Part shown: piece after piece, positions 53,161 to 64,000 of the stretch
Position numbering within the stretch: the stretch's first letter is position 1
Layout: the number at the start of each line of letters is the position of its first letter
Origin: Asterella californica
Taxonomy: Eukaryota; Streptophyta; Marchantiopsida; Marchantiales; Aytoniaceae
Direction of reading: 5' to 3'
NCBI GenBank assembly: GCA_036924285.1
Contig: JAYKYS010000011.1
Location: 2,976,001 to 3,040,000 of the forward strand
DNA: 64,000 nt
Made by a program: the position numbers and the translations under genes
Notes under the pieces: model-generated
Database searches by the model: none
Told to the model about the DNA's origin: nothing
What the model saw: only the letters and a program-made list of their open reading frames with translations

Positions 53161-54165
53161 GTGTTTGCTTTCAGCTACAAGGATTTGAAGGAGGTGACTC
53201 TCGAGACTCATCGAATCGAATTGGAGGAAAACGCAAGACCAGTTCGACAGAAGCAGAGAAGGGTCAATCCTACAACAGCAATGATGGTCAAGGAGGAGAT
53301 AGACAAGTTGAAGGAGGCGAGTTTCATCTATGAAGTGGAGAACTTAGAATGGGTTTCACCCATTGTGATTGTCAAGAAGAAGAATGGTAAGCTGCGAGTG
53401 TGCATAGACTATAAGAAGTTGAATGCAGTTACCAAGAAAGATTATTATCCTCTACCATTTATAGATGAGATATTGGAGGAAGTTGCTGGTCATGAGTGGT
53501 ACAGCTTTGGTGATGGTTATAGTGGGTATAACCAGATCAAGATAGCACAGGAGTACCAACAGTTGACTACTTTCACTACTCCTTGGAGAACATTTGCATT
53601 TCGGATGATGCCATTCGGACTGTGTAATGCTCTGGCCACGTTTCAAAGGTTCATGAACAAGGTGTTTGAACCATTCATAGAGAAGTTTGTTCGTGATTTC
53701 ATTGACGACTTCTGTGTGTACGGAAGAAAGGAGGACCACTTTGATCATGTGATCAAAGTTTTGCAGCGGTTGGAGCAAGCCAACGCTTCTCTAAATCCAG
53801 AGAAGTGCATCTTTGGCTGCGAAGAAGGTCTACTGTTGGGACACATCATTTCCAAGAATGGAATTGCAGTAGATCCTGAGAAGGTGAAGAAGATTGTGGA
53901 TCTTTCATTTCTGATCAACTTGACAAAGTTGAGACAGTTTCTTAGCATGGTTGGATATTGTCGTAAGTTTGTCTTTTCCTTCTCAAACAAAGCAATAGCT
54001 TTGACTATGTATATGAAGAAGGGAGTTGATTTTGACTTGATAGTGCATGATCAGAAGGCAAAGAAAGCATTTGAGGAGCTGAAAAAGACATTGGTGACAG
54101 CTCCTATACTTGCTAAACCTGAGTGGAGTAAAGCATTTATTCTGTATACGGATGCCTCAATGTAG
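53161..54165 (+). pseudogene. pol: E4 reverse transcriptase
   Basis: VCIDYKKLN, YSFGDGYSGYNQ, MPFGLCNALATF and catalytic FIDDFCVYG near 53699, then LRQFLSMVGYCRKF. It ends with the first RNase H strand (LYTDAS), where a lost base near 54160 shifts the frame. Ala replaces Pro-to-Leu in CNALATF relative to the usual CNAPATF. Confidence 0.9.
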
Positions 54166-55592
54166 CAATCGAATGTACATTAAGTCAGTTAGATGAAGAC
54201 AAACATGATCATCCTATAGCTTATGGTAGTAGGCAGATGGTTCCAGCGGAGAAGAATTACTCTGTGACTGAACGAGAAGGATTAGCGGTGATCTTTGGAT
54301 TGAAGTAATTTTGACACTACTTGCTAGGATCAGAAATGATCACAAGGCTTTAAAATATATCTTTAATAAGCTTAATGCCGAAGGTCGTATTGCTCGTTGG
54401 AAGATACTTCTAACAGAATACGATTACGTGATCGAAGATAGACCAAGGAAAAAGCATGCGAATGCTGATCTTTTGTCGAGGGCTTATGATGATGAGGGAG
54501 AAGAATTGTTTGATGATTCATTTCCAAACGAACATCTGATGACCATCACAAGCATTGAGGAGATACCGGACGAGTACAAGGAAATATGGAGTTTTCTTGC
54601 AGATGGCTCTTTTCCAGAAGGTATGCATACCAGAGAACGTAACGCGTTGATCAAGAGATGCAAACCTTACACCATGGTGGAGGGAATTTTGTTTCATCAA
54701 GGAGCAGATGGGTTACTAAGGAGAGCAGTTGGTCAGAAGGAGGCATTCAAGCTAATGCACGAGTTTCACGACGGAATTGTTTGCGGAGGTCACTTTGTTG
54801 GTAAGATAACAGCCTTCAAGATTTTGGATGCGGGTTATCACTGGAGAGGGATTTTCAAAGAGTGTTTAGACTATTGCAAAACTTGTGACGTATGTCAAGC
54901 ATTTGCTCTAAAGTCTACTAGAACACTTCCGTTAAGATCAATTCCAGTATTAGGGCCGTTTGAGAAGTGGGGTATTGACTTTGTAGGTCCTCTTAATAAG
55001 ACACCTCGAGGTAATAGATACATTGTAGTCGCCATTGACTATTGTACCGAGTGGGTAGAGGCTAGACCTTTGAGAGAGACCAATGAAACAAAAGTTGGTA
55101 GATTCTTATGGGAGAGGATCATCACAAGATTTGGATGTCTGTTAGAGTTGGTCTCGGATAGAGGAGGAGAGTTTGTAAGGAGCATGACTACTGCTATGCT
55201 ACAACACTTTTCTATCAAGGCACGAGTAACGACCTCATACAAACCAAATGCTAATGGTCTGGAAGAGAAGACCAATCTTACACTTTGTATGATGCTCGTC
55301 AAAGATGATGGTGTTGAGACTGTGAAACATACTTGAGATAAGAGACTACATGCCATCTTATGGGAGTACCGAACGACAACAAAGACTTCTACTGGGTACT
55401 CTCCATTTCGACTGGTTTATGGAGTGGAGTCCAAGTTGCCGATCCAATTCGAATTGGATACTTTTCAAACTATTCAACGAAAGTTGAAAAGGTCGAGAAG
55501 AGAAGACGTGGTCAGATCAAGAAGAGAGCAACTCATGGAGTTGAAAGAGACCCGAGCGGTAGCAATGATCCGGATGGAACGAGCTCAGGCGT
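54166..55592 (+). pseudogene. E4 RNase H and integrase up to the solo LTR
   Basis: The shifted RNase H region is followed by an open frame from 54311: YIFNKLNAEGRIARW, HANADLLSRAY, then integrase with C-x2-C (C-DVC), Asp in G-I-D-F-V-G-P near 54970, Asp in V-S-D-R-G-G-E-F and Glu in G-L-E-E-K-T. TGA at 55334-55336 stands for Trp (H-T-W-D-K-R). The frame continues (WEYRTTTKTSTGY, VYGVESKLPIQF) to the insertion at 55593. Confidence 0.85.
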
Positions 55593-56900
55593 TGTCATGA
55601 TGTGAATCATTTTACATTGTAAATAATTCACCTCTCTGTCAAGCGTTAGTCTCTCTGAGTGCAATTAGGACCTCAGAGAAGTCGACACTGGAGGATGTTA
55701 TATATTTTTGAGTCTTAGTAGGTTAATTATCATGTAGATGGAGTTAAGGTCATGGGTTGTAATTACATGTTGCCCATGCATGCTTCCTAGCGAGGTTAGG
55801 TTATCTTTCGGGATTACGTGCCGTTTTACATGACTTCGCATGTAGTTTAAGGGTTACGCTGGCACTTTAGGGGCTTGACGTGGTAGCCTATGTGCAAAAT
55901 TAAGTCACCACGTGGTTTGGGACACAAAAGGACAGGGGAGTGAAGCTATGAACTCCCATTGGTCCAATTTTATCTTTGTGTACTGCTAAACTTAGTAGTA
56001 GGGGTCTTAAGAAGAGTTCGAGCATTTGGTGAGGAGACTTCGAAATCTGAGAGGACAGGGAGATAGGGTTCATCGTGCCAAGCACTGTCAGCGAAATTTT
56101 TTATCGATTTGGAGCAATAAAGAAGGAGTTATGGCTGATTGAAGTTCGATTTGTGCTAGAATTACAGCACTTCTGTTGATTTTGGGGTTTTCGGTGTCAA
56201 TCGCAGTAGATTTGAGAAAATTGCTTCAAACCTTCGTGGTCACGTTCACTGTCAGTAAGGCTAAGACTGTCCCCAAATTTTCATGTCGATTGAGTGACTG
56301 AGTAATTCGAGGCGACCGCTGAAGCAGAGGGGGTCCGAAAAGCTCTCAATCTGGAACAGCAACTTTGGAGAGCGAGATCAAGAGTTCTGTGTACAATCAG
56401 GAGGCCCAACTTCACAGGAGTGTTCAGCAAGCTGTGTACTGCAAATCCTGTAAGAATCTTCTCTGTTCTAGGTCGAAATAGCTGTTTGGGTATCAGAAAT
56501 TGCCGTAATTTCTCTGCTCAGAACATTTCTGCCCATATCTCGACACTCTGATCTGATCTAAAGCTGAAACTTCGTATGTATGGTCAGTAGGGCCTCATTT
56601 ACATGTAGAAGGAGTTCTGAAGTCTGAACCATCGTATGTTTCTGATTCTGGACTGATAAAGTTCATTGTCTGACCTTATTACTGCTAGTCTGACCTGATT
56701 TTTGCTTCCTGAACATACTGGAGGGTCCATTCGACCTGAAGTGAGTGTTTATAGTGTTCCCTTTTGATCTGAAGCCTATCTCTGTAGTAAGCAACCATAG
56801 CCTGAAGCCCAACACTTTCCTGAGTAGATTGAACACAGCCTTCAAGCTCATATCACAGCCAGAAGGTTCCGCCCTTCCCAGGAAAACTCTCAACTCGACA
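55593..56900 (+). repeat. Solo LTR of E1 type (1308 bp) inside E4 integrase
   Basis: TGTCATGATGTG ... CTCGACA, nearly identical to the E1 3' LTR. It is flanked by GCGT on both sides (55589-55592, 56901-56904). Removing it with one GCGT rejoins the integrase frame. It formed by LTR-LTR recombination after insertion. Confidence 0.95.
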
Positions 56901-57188
56901 GCGTATCAAAAGAAGAGTTACGACAAAAGGTTGGGCAAGAGGGAGGTAAAACCTTTTCAAGTCGGAGATTGGGTTATGTTGTATGATGCTATCAGATTCA
57001 AGAGGGCTTGGAAGAAGTTTCTTCCGAGATATTTTGATCCTTTTGTTGTAGATAAGGTGTGGAGCAACTTCACATATGACCTTCAAGAGTTGGGAGGAAG
57101 GAGATTCGATCGGGTAAATCATGACAAGTTGAAGTTGTTTCAACGACGAAAGTTCTCTCTTCACTCCGAGGACGGAGTGAAAATTTAG
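56901..57188 (+). pseudogene. E4 integrase C-terminal module
   Basis: SYDKRLGKREVKPFQVGDWVMLYD, then RYFDPFVVDKVWSNFTYDLQEL, the GPY/F module (here F-D-P-F), ending ...SEDGVKI as in E3 (SEDGVKT). No chromodomain. Confidence 0.85.
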
Positions 57189-57202
57189 TCCGGGGGTAAA
57201 AT

Positions 57203-58133
57203 GTAACGACCTATGTTACACATAGGAAGTTTGTCTATTAGTAAGGTGTTTAGTTATAACTAAGTGTTGAGAATGTTTATTTGCTGCCAAAATACTTTAA
57301 GGAGGTATCAAGTTAGTCATGACTAGCTAAAAGTTAGTTATGGTTAAATTTAGCTGTACTTTTGGCAGAATTCAGATATTTGCTAAAGAGTGAGCACTAC
57401 TATCTTGTCATCTTGTCTAAAAGGTAGAAAGGAGGTGGAAAGTATCCCTTATCTCTTTTTTGACTTGATATTAGTGGTTGGATTAAAGTGGTGGACTTTG
57501 TGGACATTAAAAACAAAAAGAGATTCCACATGTTTCCTTTTTAGTGGGTCTTAGTGTAGAGAGGGGGTGGAAATTCAAGATTCCTTGAGAATATTTCAGA
57601 ATCCTTCTAGAAGTTGTTGACTTTAAAGGAATAAGCTCATGTGAAAAGGTAAGAAGCCCATGTGATTAATGCTTTTACCTTAAGTAATATCTTAGTAAAA
57701 CTCGGTAAAAGCAGTTATGGCTGAGTTACCAGAGGGTACCAAAGTAAAAACCTATAATGTATAAATAGAGGAGTAGAGAAGAGCTCCTCATCCTTGTTTT
57801 CACATCGTCGTAATGACAACTTGAGTAATATAGAGAGTATAGGATATTTTTAGCATGTGAGAACTTGAGAGACGTCGTTAGAATGGAGGATTTTAGTTGA
57901 TGAGTTTATGGAGATTTTTAGTTGATAAGTTTGTGGGTGTATGAATGAGTGAACTTAGCATTTTTCTCTTCAAGTTCATGGTCTGCTTCCATCAAAGCCA
58001 TCAGAGGTGACCCCTGAGTGAGAGACAGACCCGACATTTGTAGATTCATCGATGACGATCGTGGTGGTTGAGAAATCGGGGGGGGGGGGGGGGGGGGGGG
58101 GTAGTTGATCGATGGGATCGTGAAGGGTTTACA
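57203..58133 (+). repeat. E4 3' LTR (931 bp)
   Basis: Copy of 48082-48993 with about 28 base differences and a long G run at 58078-58101. TATA box at 57760-57769. Confidence 0.95.
58078..58101 (+). repeat. 24-base G homopolymer in the E4 3' LTR
   Basis: Six G at the same position of the 5' LTR. Confidence 0.9.
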
Positions 58134-58820
58134 GTGCCTCAAACGCTCTAGGGTTTGCCGAGTGCACTTCCCGTCGCGTTCCGCCGCACACTCATTGCAC
58201 TCTGTGATTTTCGTCTCTTGGTGGACCTCTGCGGATTTCAGTTTTTGGTGGGCCTGGCTTTAGGCGTGGATTCTTTGGTGACCCAAGTTCTGTAAACTAA
58301 CTGTGTGAAATGCAGCGGCGAGTCTGGAGGTGCGAGTTGTGACAATTTTTGACATCTCGTTGCTTTTGACGAATTGTTCTTGTCGTGGATTCGTCGTCGC
58401 TTGTGGGTAGTGAGTGGTGGCTTTGTCCGGGCTAACCCTTGCTCGTTTCAATCTGGCTTGTAACTTCGTGAGTGGGCAGTGGTTGCTTCATCTCGGCTAG
58501 CCCGGTCTCGTTTCAATCTGGCTTGTAATTCTTCGTGGGTGGTGAGTGCTGGCTTCTTGTGGGCTAGCCCGGTCTCGTTTCAATCTGGCTTGTAACTTCG
58601 TGGTCCGCCAGTGCGTGATGACTTTGTCTGAAGATAGCCCGTGTTTGTTTCAATCTAACGATCGGTCTCGCTTGTGGACAATGATTGGTGACGAAGTGTG
58701 GGATAATCGATCGTGATACTTTGGCTTGGGACCTCGCTTGTGAGCAGTGACTGGTGGAATATTGTAGGTATCAGCCGTTTCAATCTGGCTTGGGCCTCGC
58801 TCTCGTGTGTGGGTTAGTCC
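58134..58820 (+). other. Host-like non-repeat sequence with 66-bp minisatellite
   Basis: GTTTCAATCTGGCTTG recurs near 58446, 58511, 58577, 58649 (partly) and 58779, first at 66-bp and then wider spacing, with GGGCTAGCCCGGTCTC between copies. No gene is supported here. Confidence 0.7.
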
Positions 58821-59319
58821 GTGTTCGTGTCATACTCCTTCACGGTTCGCTTTTGGGTTATTCTGTGTGCTGTTACTTTGGTTCAGGCTGAGGTGCTATT
58901 TTCAAATCTTTTGACAGCCGTATCTGTTCCTCCTTTTCGTGACATGTACGAGGTTGACACCGACGTTGTGCAAGACGTCTGGTGCAAGTCTCGCATCGAA
59001 CGTGTCTTGGAAGGGGTGTGGAAGTTTTCATGGGTGGGTGTTTCTCGTTATGCACTTCGTTCTGACGTTCCTATGAGACTTGCTTGACTGATTTCTGTCG
59101 AGAGGGTGTGCGAGATATTTTTTGTTTTTTGTGATGCATGTGATATATTTTCTGCCACATTAGATAAGGAATCCGAGCCTTTTATTTTGTGTGCTGCGTT
59201 CTCTTATGCGGACTCTTTGTCTAAGAAACAAAGATTTCTTGTGTACCGGTAGTTGGCTGATGCAGCTGGCTGGAAAGAGCGTACTCAGTTCCTTAAGTAC
59301 TTGCAATCAGCTGTGCATG
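58821..59319 (+). pseudogene. Possible decayed exon of an unrecognised gene
   Basis: A frame from 58821 (through RDMYEVDTDVVQDVW) continues past TGA 59085-59087 and TAG near 59250 with protein-like composition (VCEIFFVFCDACDIFSAT, ADAAGWKERTQFLKYLQ) and ends at a consensus splice donor, CAT|GTAAGT, at 59319. Not recognised. Two stops make it non-functional unless spliced otherwise. Downstream 59320-59790 shows nothing clear. Confidence 0.3.
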
Positions 59320-59793
59320 TAAGTTGGGAAGAGCTTGGAGAGACCCGTGTTGGATATGTACCTTGAGTGTTTTGGATTTTCGCTTCTGTCTGTATCATAT
59401 CTTTGCATCTGTTATGTACCATATCATTGTACTTCACTGGGTTGGATTTTCAGATTTTCTTTACAAGTATGGGTTCTTTGGTACTTTGTTTGGCTTGTGC
59501 CTCCTCCCCTCCTATGAGGGGAGTGAACCTTCGCTAAACAGGTCAGCTTGTTGGGTTCAACTCTCAATGAAGGTACATTGGTTGTGAAATGGTCGATATT
59601 TGCTACGTACTGCCGTCAGTGTCTTACTCTTCGTGTAATAGGTGTCAGCTGCGGGTGTATTCAAGTCAGGCATACTGCAACACGGACGACGTACTCCAGT
59701 TTCATGTTGGAGGATAAAACACATAACATGATCTCCAGCCCAATGATCTGCAGCATTTTGGATGTCTAAACACATCAGTGACGCATCATCCTC

Positions 59794-61400
59794 CTATTGA
59801 CTGTAGCGTCCATCCTCCTCAACGGTTCTCTTGGCATTCAATCGTGCACATGTATAGATCCACCCCTTCAACTTGTCAGCTATGCCATGTTCAGCCAACT
59901 CAGGGTACATCATTCGTCGAGATCGCACAAGATCTCCTGAATTCAATCCTCTCATCATGGCCACCCGCTCAACTAGCTGAGGCTTGTTTCCAACAACTGA
60001 TGCTCCTTGGGAGCGTAACCAAGTCACCAAGTGCCTCTTGGTCAGGGGCTCCAAGTCAGTTGCCACCTCAACACGCTTCTTATTCACCAGGTCGACCAAT
60101 AACCTCTTGATAACGTTCTTGCACTTGTGCCACAAGTCCTTCTAGCTAACAATCCCATGACGGAGTATGATGACATCCACTGAACTCTTGTCGTCGTGCA
60201 TGACCTTGTCTGACACTATCCCACGAGCTAGCAATCGCTGAATGTGCTCCTCGAACGCACGATCCTCTATCAACCATGAATTATTTCTTGTCTCCACACG
60301 CGTCATGTTCACCAACTCTACCACACGATCATCACTCGCGTCGATGAATGTACATGTGCTGTTGAATTCATTACGCGTCGAGTCATATCTCAAGTCAGCG
60401 TAAACAACAAAATTTCCTATAAGATAATAAGTTACGTCAGAAGTGACCAACTATGCCTCCACTCTAATCCGTCAAGGAAAATAAGAAAAGAACGTATTGA
60501 ACATTGAGCATAAGAAAAAGTAGCATTGAGCTCCCGTCTGTAGGAGCCGCGTTCAAGTCTGGGAAGTGTTTGGCTAACATTTGCGTCTGTAGCTCAGTCT
60601 TCATTCTGGACCAAAGGTCCAACGTTACCTCGACCCATCCTATCTCTCTCCGGGTTTCATTCTGAAAATAGAAGAAGTGGGTCCTAGATACTGGAGCTAA
60701 ACCACCCTCTCGATACACAAAATCCAACTGGGAGAACCCTAGCCTAGCACATAATGCAGATGAGTACATGCGGTGGGTAACGTCTGAGACACTATTATAT
60801 ATCTCCATCTCCGTCCATATGTATGTCGATCAAGACGTATTAGCTTCACAGACCAGCTTTGGTGGATGGAGGAAATGATGGGTGGCAAAAATGAATCGAG
60901 CATCCGTAGTAAGGACATCTAAGGCTAAACGTCTGAAAGAGTTCTCTCAACCGAGATGCGGCTACAAATGCATACACTGGTAGGTCACCAACAACTCCAT
61001 CTGTAGCTACACTCGGCCCCCCTTCCTCATGACCTCCCCCCAGAATATCAGAATCCATCAAAACAGCCTCCTCAACCTGGGAGTCTAGTATTGTTGACCC
61101 TAAACCCTACAAACAAAATAGTGAAGGTTACAAACCCTTTACATACTTTACAAACACTTGAAGTCGTATAGTACAAATATATGCAAACAAAACATAAAGC
61201 CAAATGTCAAAAGACAAGTACCTGGTCTTCATTGGCTACGACGCCAAGAACATGCAACATATCCACATCCGCAACAAACTCATCAACAACTCTGGATGCG
61301 CTCTCCTCTTCCAGAACACCCTCCTTTGAGATTACATCTGGGTCAACTGATAACTACTCAGCGTCCAAGGTCATCTGATCTATCCGCAACTCAGCTGTGG
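59794..61400 (-). pseudogene. Degenerate transposase-like gene with introns and SAP motif
   Basis: Minus-strand exons. An upstream exon (to 61222; VLGVVANEDQ) is joined by a 115-bp intron (GTACTT at 61221, TTGTAG ending 61107) in phase to GLGSTILDSQ. Then come a frameshifted region (HHFLHPPKLVCEAN, about 60920-60850), the open part 60808-60464 (LGFSQLDFVYREGG), and after an acceptor at 60417 an RNase H-fold-like segment (YADLRYDSTRNEF, HDDKSSVDVIILR). A TAG at 60142-60144 precedes KDLWHKCKNVIKRL and a SAP-like DNA-binding helix pair (LTKRHLVTWLRSQGA, KPQLVERV). The layout resembles a family of uncharacterised eukaryotic DDE-like proteins known to me with a D-R ... D-x-WH-x-x-K pattern; that assignment is tentative. 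Confidence 0.4.
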
Positions 61401-61787
61401 CAAACAAAAACCTGAACACAACAGCGTGACCCGTCCCAGGACCCAAGAGTCTCATGACCTGCACATACCTAGGTAGCACTGACTCTGGAATCCTCACCAT
61501 ACCCGTGGGGACCTCCGGACATCCTCTAGGTGCGTGACAATCCCTTCGTCGTCTAGGATGGTTTCTAGACGACATCACTAAAACTAGAAAGTGTAATGAA
61601 TACACGCACTCTATCCGTTCCGGAGGTCCAACAAAGATCTAGTACTGTGGTCAAATCCACCCAACTAGGAAGTAGTACAAACCTCTAAAACCAATCCCCT
61701 ATTTCCACTCTAGAACCTCAACAAAGTATAATATTATCAAAATATGAAAGTAATGTTAGTGAAAAACTAAACAATATCAAACTAGCC

Positions 61788-62273
61788 TCCGCTTTGGTTG
61801 CTGGCTTCTCGTACCTCACTTGGGTTCGAATTGAAGACCTCAACCCTCCCACCAAGTTCTTGGACAACACTGCTCCAACCCCCGTCATCGTTAGCTCCAC
61901 ATTCTCTCCACTCTTCCATAAGACCGTCTGAAACAGTTGCTCCAAGTTCGGCATATTGCCGAACTTTCTTGTCGTCCCGTTGCTTCAAATGAGTAAGCTC
62001 CACCATGAGCTTCTCATAACTCTCTTCTGGAAGAAATTCTTCGATGAATGCATTACTCAACGTCTACCATGTGTCCTCAACTGCACCAGGTGTCTTGCTC
62101 TTCACTCGGTCTTCATACCACGTAAGAGCAAAATCTTCTAAAAACTCTGGCAATAACAACACCCATTCTTCCTTCCTTCTCACGTTGTTTCCGATGCAAC
62201 CCCTTTTGAAGTCTCGTACAAATGGTTCTACATCTTCATTGTCCTTCTCATGAAACACTGGTAACTTCCTCAT
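61788..62273 (-). pseudogene. gag: E6 Gag fragment
   Basis: ATG at 62273 (MRKLPVFHEKDNED). It matches E4 Gag to GAVEDTW, then TAG at 62064-62066 (E4 has a Glu-encoding GGGAGA context), then ALIEEF-like FIEEFLPEESYEKLM. An 11-bp deletion near 61955 shifts the frame, and the chain ends at the truncation with RSSIRTQVRYEKPATKAEA. Confidence 0.85.
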
Positions 62274-62322
62274 CTTGTAACTATTCTTTCTACTCTTCTA
62301 ATTTTTGTGCAATAACTACTCG

Positions 62323-62488
62323 CTAAAAGAGTACGAACATCACCAATTTCATTCGCGAATAATCTACCATAGGTAAAATAAAAGGAAATGGGTTGTAATA
62401 ACACCTCTTGTGCCATCTCTTCTCCCAAGGTAATCATGAGCTTGAGTCGCATCACCGTCTTCTCCACCATCCGAATGACGATCTCCAT
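62323..62488 (-). pseudogene. E6 leader small protein 2, frame-broken
   Basis: ATG at 62488 overlaps the TGA of ORF c by one base. Same one-base break as in E4; the C-terminal part MVDYSRM is in the other frame. Confidence 0.65.
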
Positions 62489-62964
62489 CACAACTCAGCC
62501 GAGTCCTCTTTTGAAGTCGACAACTTCTCCGTCTCAGCTCTTTGAGTCTCGTCCAACTTCTCGACTACTGACGTAAGTAGGGCGGCCACATCGACGCACT
62601 TGTGTCCTCTTGATAGATCACCCACTCCACAACTTGGACAAAGATCTTCTCCTAGAAGATGAATTGGCGCTGATGACGATGGACCCACTCGAAGACTTAA
62701 ATCAGTAAACTCCCGCTTCCCTTTAGCTCTCTCGGTTCTGATTCTAGTTGGACAATTCACTACTTTATGTCCTAACCCTCTACAGAAATAACACCACAAG
62801 TCGGTTTCTACTCTTCTCCTTGGAGATTCTACTTGAGGTTTTGTGCTAAGGTTCTCAAACTCAACGATAATCTCGTTCGAGCTCTCTCCGACGCTTACTA
62901 TGACATCTAAACCTTGAGGAAGGTTTCTAAGTCTAACTTTCCAATCTTTCTAACTTCCACTCAT
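62488..62964 (-). pseudogene. E6 leader ORF c, zinc-knuckle protein with one early stop
   Basis: ATG at 62964 (MSGS), then TAG at codon 5 where E4 has TCG, then open to 62488. Complete CCHC knuckle C-YFC-RGLGHKVVNC near 62760-62800, a basic stretch (RIRTERAKGKRE), and a second Cys/His cluster C-PSC-GVGDLSRGHKC. About 158 residues when undamaged. This copy defines the protein because E4 lost part of the knuckle. The zinc knuckle suggests nucleic-acid binding; its place before Gag is unusual. Confidence 0.7.
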
Positions 62965-63102
62965 GTTGCACCTTCTCAACCATTAAGTGAACAAAATATC
63001 TTTGAGAAAAATAACTCTACCTCACTTTCTTAACTCTTTCAAGCTTTATACTGAAAATCGTGTATTATACATGCTATACACGAAATAAAATCCAATCTAA
63101 AA

Positions 63103-63420
63103 TTAAGAGTCCATGATGATATCCTCATGACCATCGTTTGTACTGATCCTAGCAGACATCTTAAAGTCACTCTTGTAAAGATCACACTCTACTTCGCCAG
63201 GAGCATTCGTGGCCTCCACAGTGAATGTTGCTTTGAACTCAATCTTCTTCGCATCTGCGCCGATGCTCGTAGAAGCTTCTTGATATAGAGCAAAAAGGGC
63301 ACCCCAACTGCAATAGATGCTTGATCGCAACGCCTCTATACTTAACTTTGGCTTTTCCGTCTCCGTTCTAACTCCCAAACGTCTCTTCTTCAACCTCGGC
63401 ACTCGAACTGGATTCCCCAT
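63103..63420 (-). CDS. E6 leader ORF b (105 aa)
   Basis: Intact homologue of 49881-50198 with the same start, same length and the same last residues (IMDS). Differences are scattered (for example YCSWGALFALYQ against YCKWGAIFALYQ). Upstream 63421-64000 is the leader repeat array without a gene. Confidence 0.65.
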   Translation of the reverse strand: MGNPVRVPRLKKRRLGVRTETEKPKLSIEALRSSIYCSWGALFALYQEASTSIGADAKKIEFKATFTVEATNAPGEVECDLYKSDFKMSARISTNDGHEDIIMDS

Positions 63421-64000
63421 GACGTATCGTCAAGACCTCCTTATATGTCAAACCGTATATCTCTTAATCGGTAAGAGATCTCTCCATGATTTTTGTGATC
63501 TCCAGTAGCTCAACCTCCAAGCTACTAACTAATGAAGTTTCAATAGAAAATTCCTTTATCAAAAGAGATGGTGCTGACTGTACAAATTTTCAGAGAACTG
63601 AAATTTGTATATTTTCACTTCTCTCATGACTTTCAACCCCCTCAACTTTGAAAATTCATGGCTCTCTCTCCATACCACCTTTTCTCCTGATTTCTGTTGT
63701 CCTAGATAGCTTATCAGCCAATCTAAAACACTGGAAAGTTTCGCAGGAAAATAAAATTCACAGAAAATCTGACAACGACTGTAAACTTTTTCCAAAGAAC
63801 AGAATTCCTCAACTCTCACGAATAGACCTCCTCAACTTTGAAAATTCATTGCTCTCTCTCTAGACCACCTTTTCCTATGATTTCTTTTGTCGTAGATAGG
63901 TTATCAGCCAAGCTACAGTCCTGGAAAGTTTCACTGGAAAATAAAATTCACAGAAAATCTGACAATGACTGTAAACATTTTCCAGAGAGCAGAAATCCTC

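Larger units (their letters stand above)
48082..58133 (+). mobile_element. E4: full-length Ty3/Gypsy element with a complex leader
   Basis: LTRs 48082-48993 and 57203-58133 differ by roughly 3% by eye, and GTGC flanks both ends (48078-48081, 58134-58137). The leader (49017-51005) carries a small protein, tandem repeats, a 105-residue ORF, a zinc-knuckle ORF and a second small protein, then gag and pol in the same order as E3. Pol has several stops and shifts and contains a solo E1-type LTR. Confidence 0.95.
61788..64000 (-). mobile_element. E6: truncated minus-strand sister of E4
   Basis: Carries, on the minus strand, the leader repeats (64000 to about 63550), ORF b, ORF c, small protein 2 and the start of gag in the E4 order, then breaks off at about 61788 inside gag (after YEKPATKAEA). 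Its LTR lies beyond the window. Confidence 0.9.

Overview
This is a eukaryotic, repeat-packed, gene-poor window, almost certainly nuclear DNA of a streptophyte (land plant or charophyte alga). Nearly everything recognisable is LTR retrotransposon: Ty3/Gypsy elements of at least four lineages plus decayed Ty1/Copia. The species cannot be read from the sequence; primer-binding sites of the plant Tat/Athila type (TGGCGCC...) and initiator-tRNA-Met type (TGGTATC...) and TATA-box LTRs support a plant lineage. No intact host gene, rRNA, tRNA or CRISPR array was found.

Layout. (1) 1-5311: E1, a Gypsy copy with its 5' LTR cut by the window edge and most of pol deleted. (2) 5312-9279: decayed plus-strand Copia pol, then AT-rich non-coding DNA. 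(3) 9280-47652: a four-level nest. A minus-strand Copia element (gag at 9280-10028, leader and LTR at 46992-47652) was split by E5 (10039-46991, target duplication AAAGT). The 3' LTR of E5 was split by a minus-strand Gypsy element with a C-terminal PHD finger (22045-46203, duplication TGGG). The integrase of that element was split by E2 (23466-34272, duplication CCGT or ACCGT). Its RT/RNase H region is replaced by a composite of an E1-type LTR fragment and a 5'-truncated element, E3 (34963-41777). (4) 48082-58133: E4, a full-length sister of E3 (duplication GTGC) carrying a solo E1-type LTR (55593-56900, duplication GCGT) in its integrase. (5) 58134-61787: host-like sequence with a 66-bp minisatellite, a possible decayed exon and a minus-strand transposase-like gene with a SAP motif. 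(6) 61788-64000: E6, a minus-strand truncated sister of E4.

The most novel feature is a family of 55-71-residue proteins encoded in the LTR or leader upstream of gag in otherwise different Gypsy lineages: two tandem ORFs in each E2 LTR, one in the E3 leader, two in the E4 leader and one in E6. The four undamaged versions share a Gly, a Glu at Gly+2, and prolines at Gly+13 and Gly+17, and all end 14-16 residues after the last proline. In E4 and E6 they are accompanied by an unknown 105-residue protein and by a separate CCHC zinc-knuckle protein whose stop codon overlaps the next start (TGATG). Other notable points are the PHD-finger integrase, a hexamer (GAAGAC/GTCTTC) strongly repeated all over E5, a coiled-coil ORF inside the unusually long E5 5' LTR, and a conserved -1 overlap between protease and RT frames in E1 and E2.
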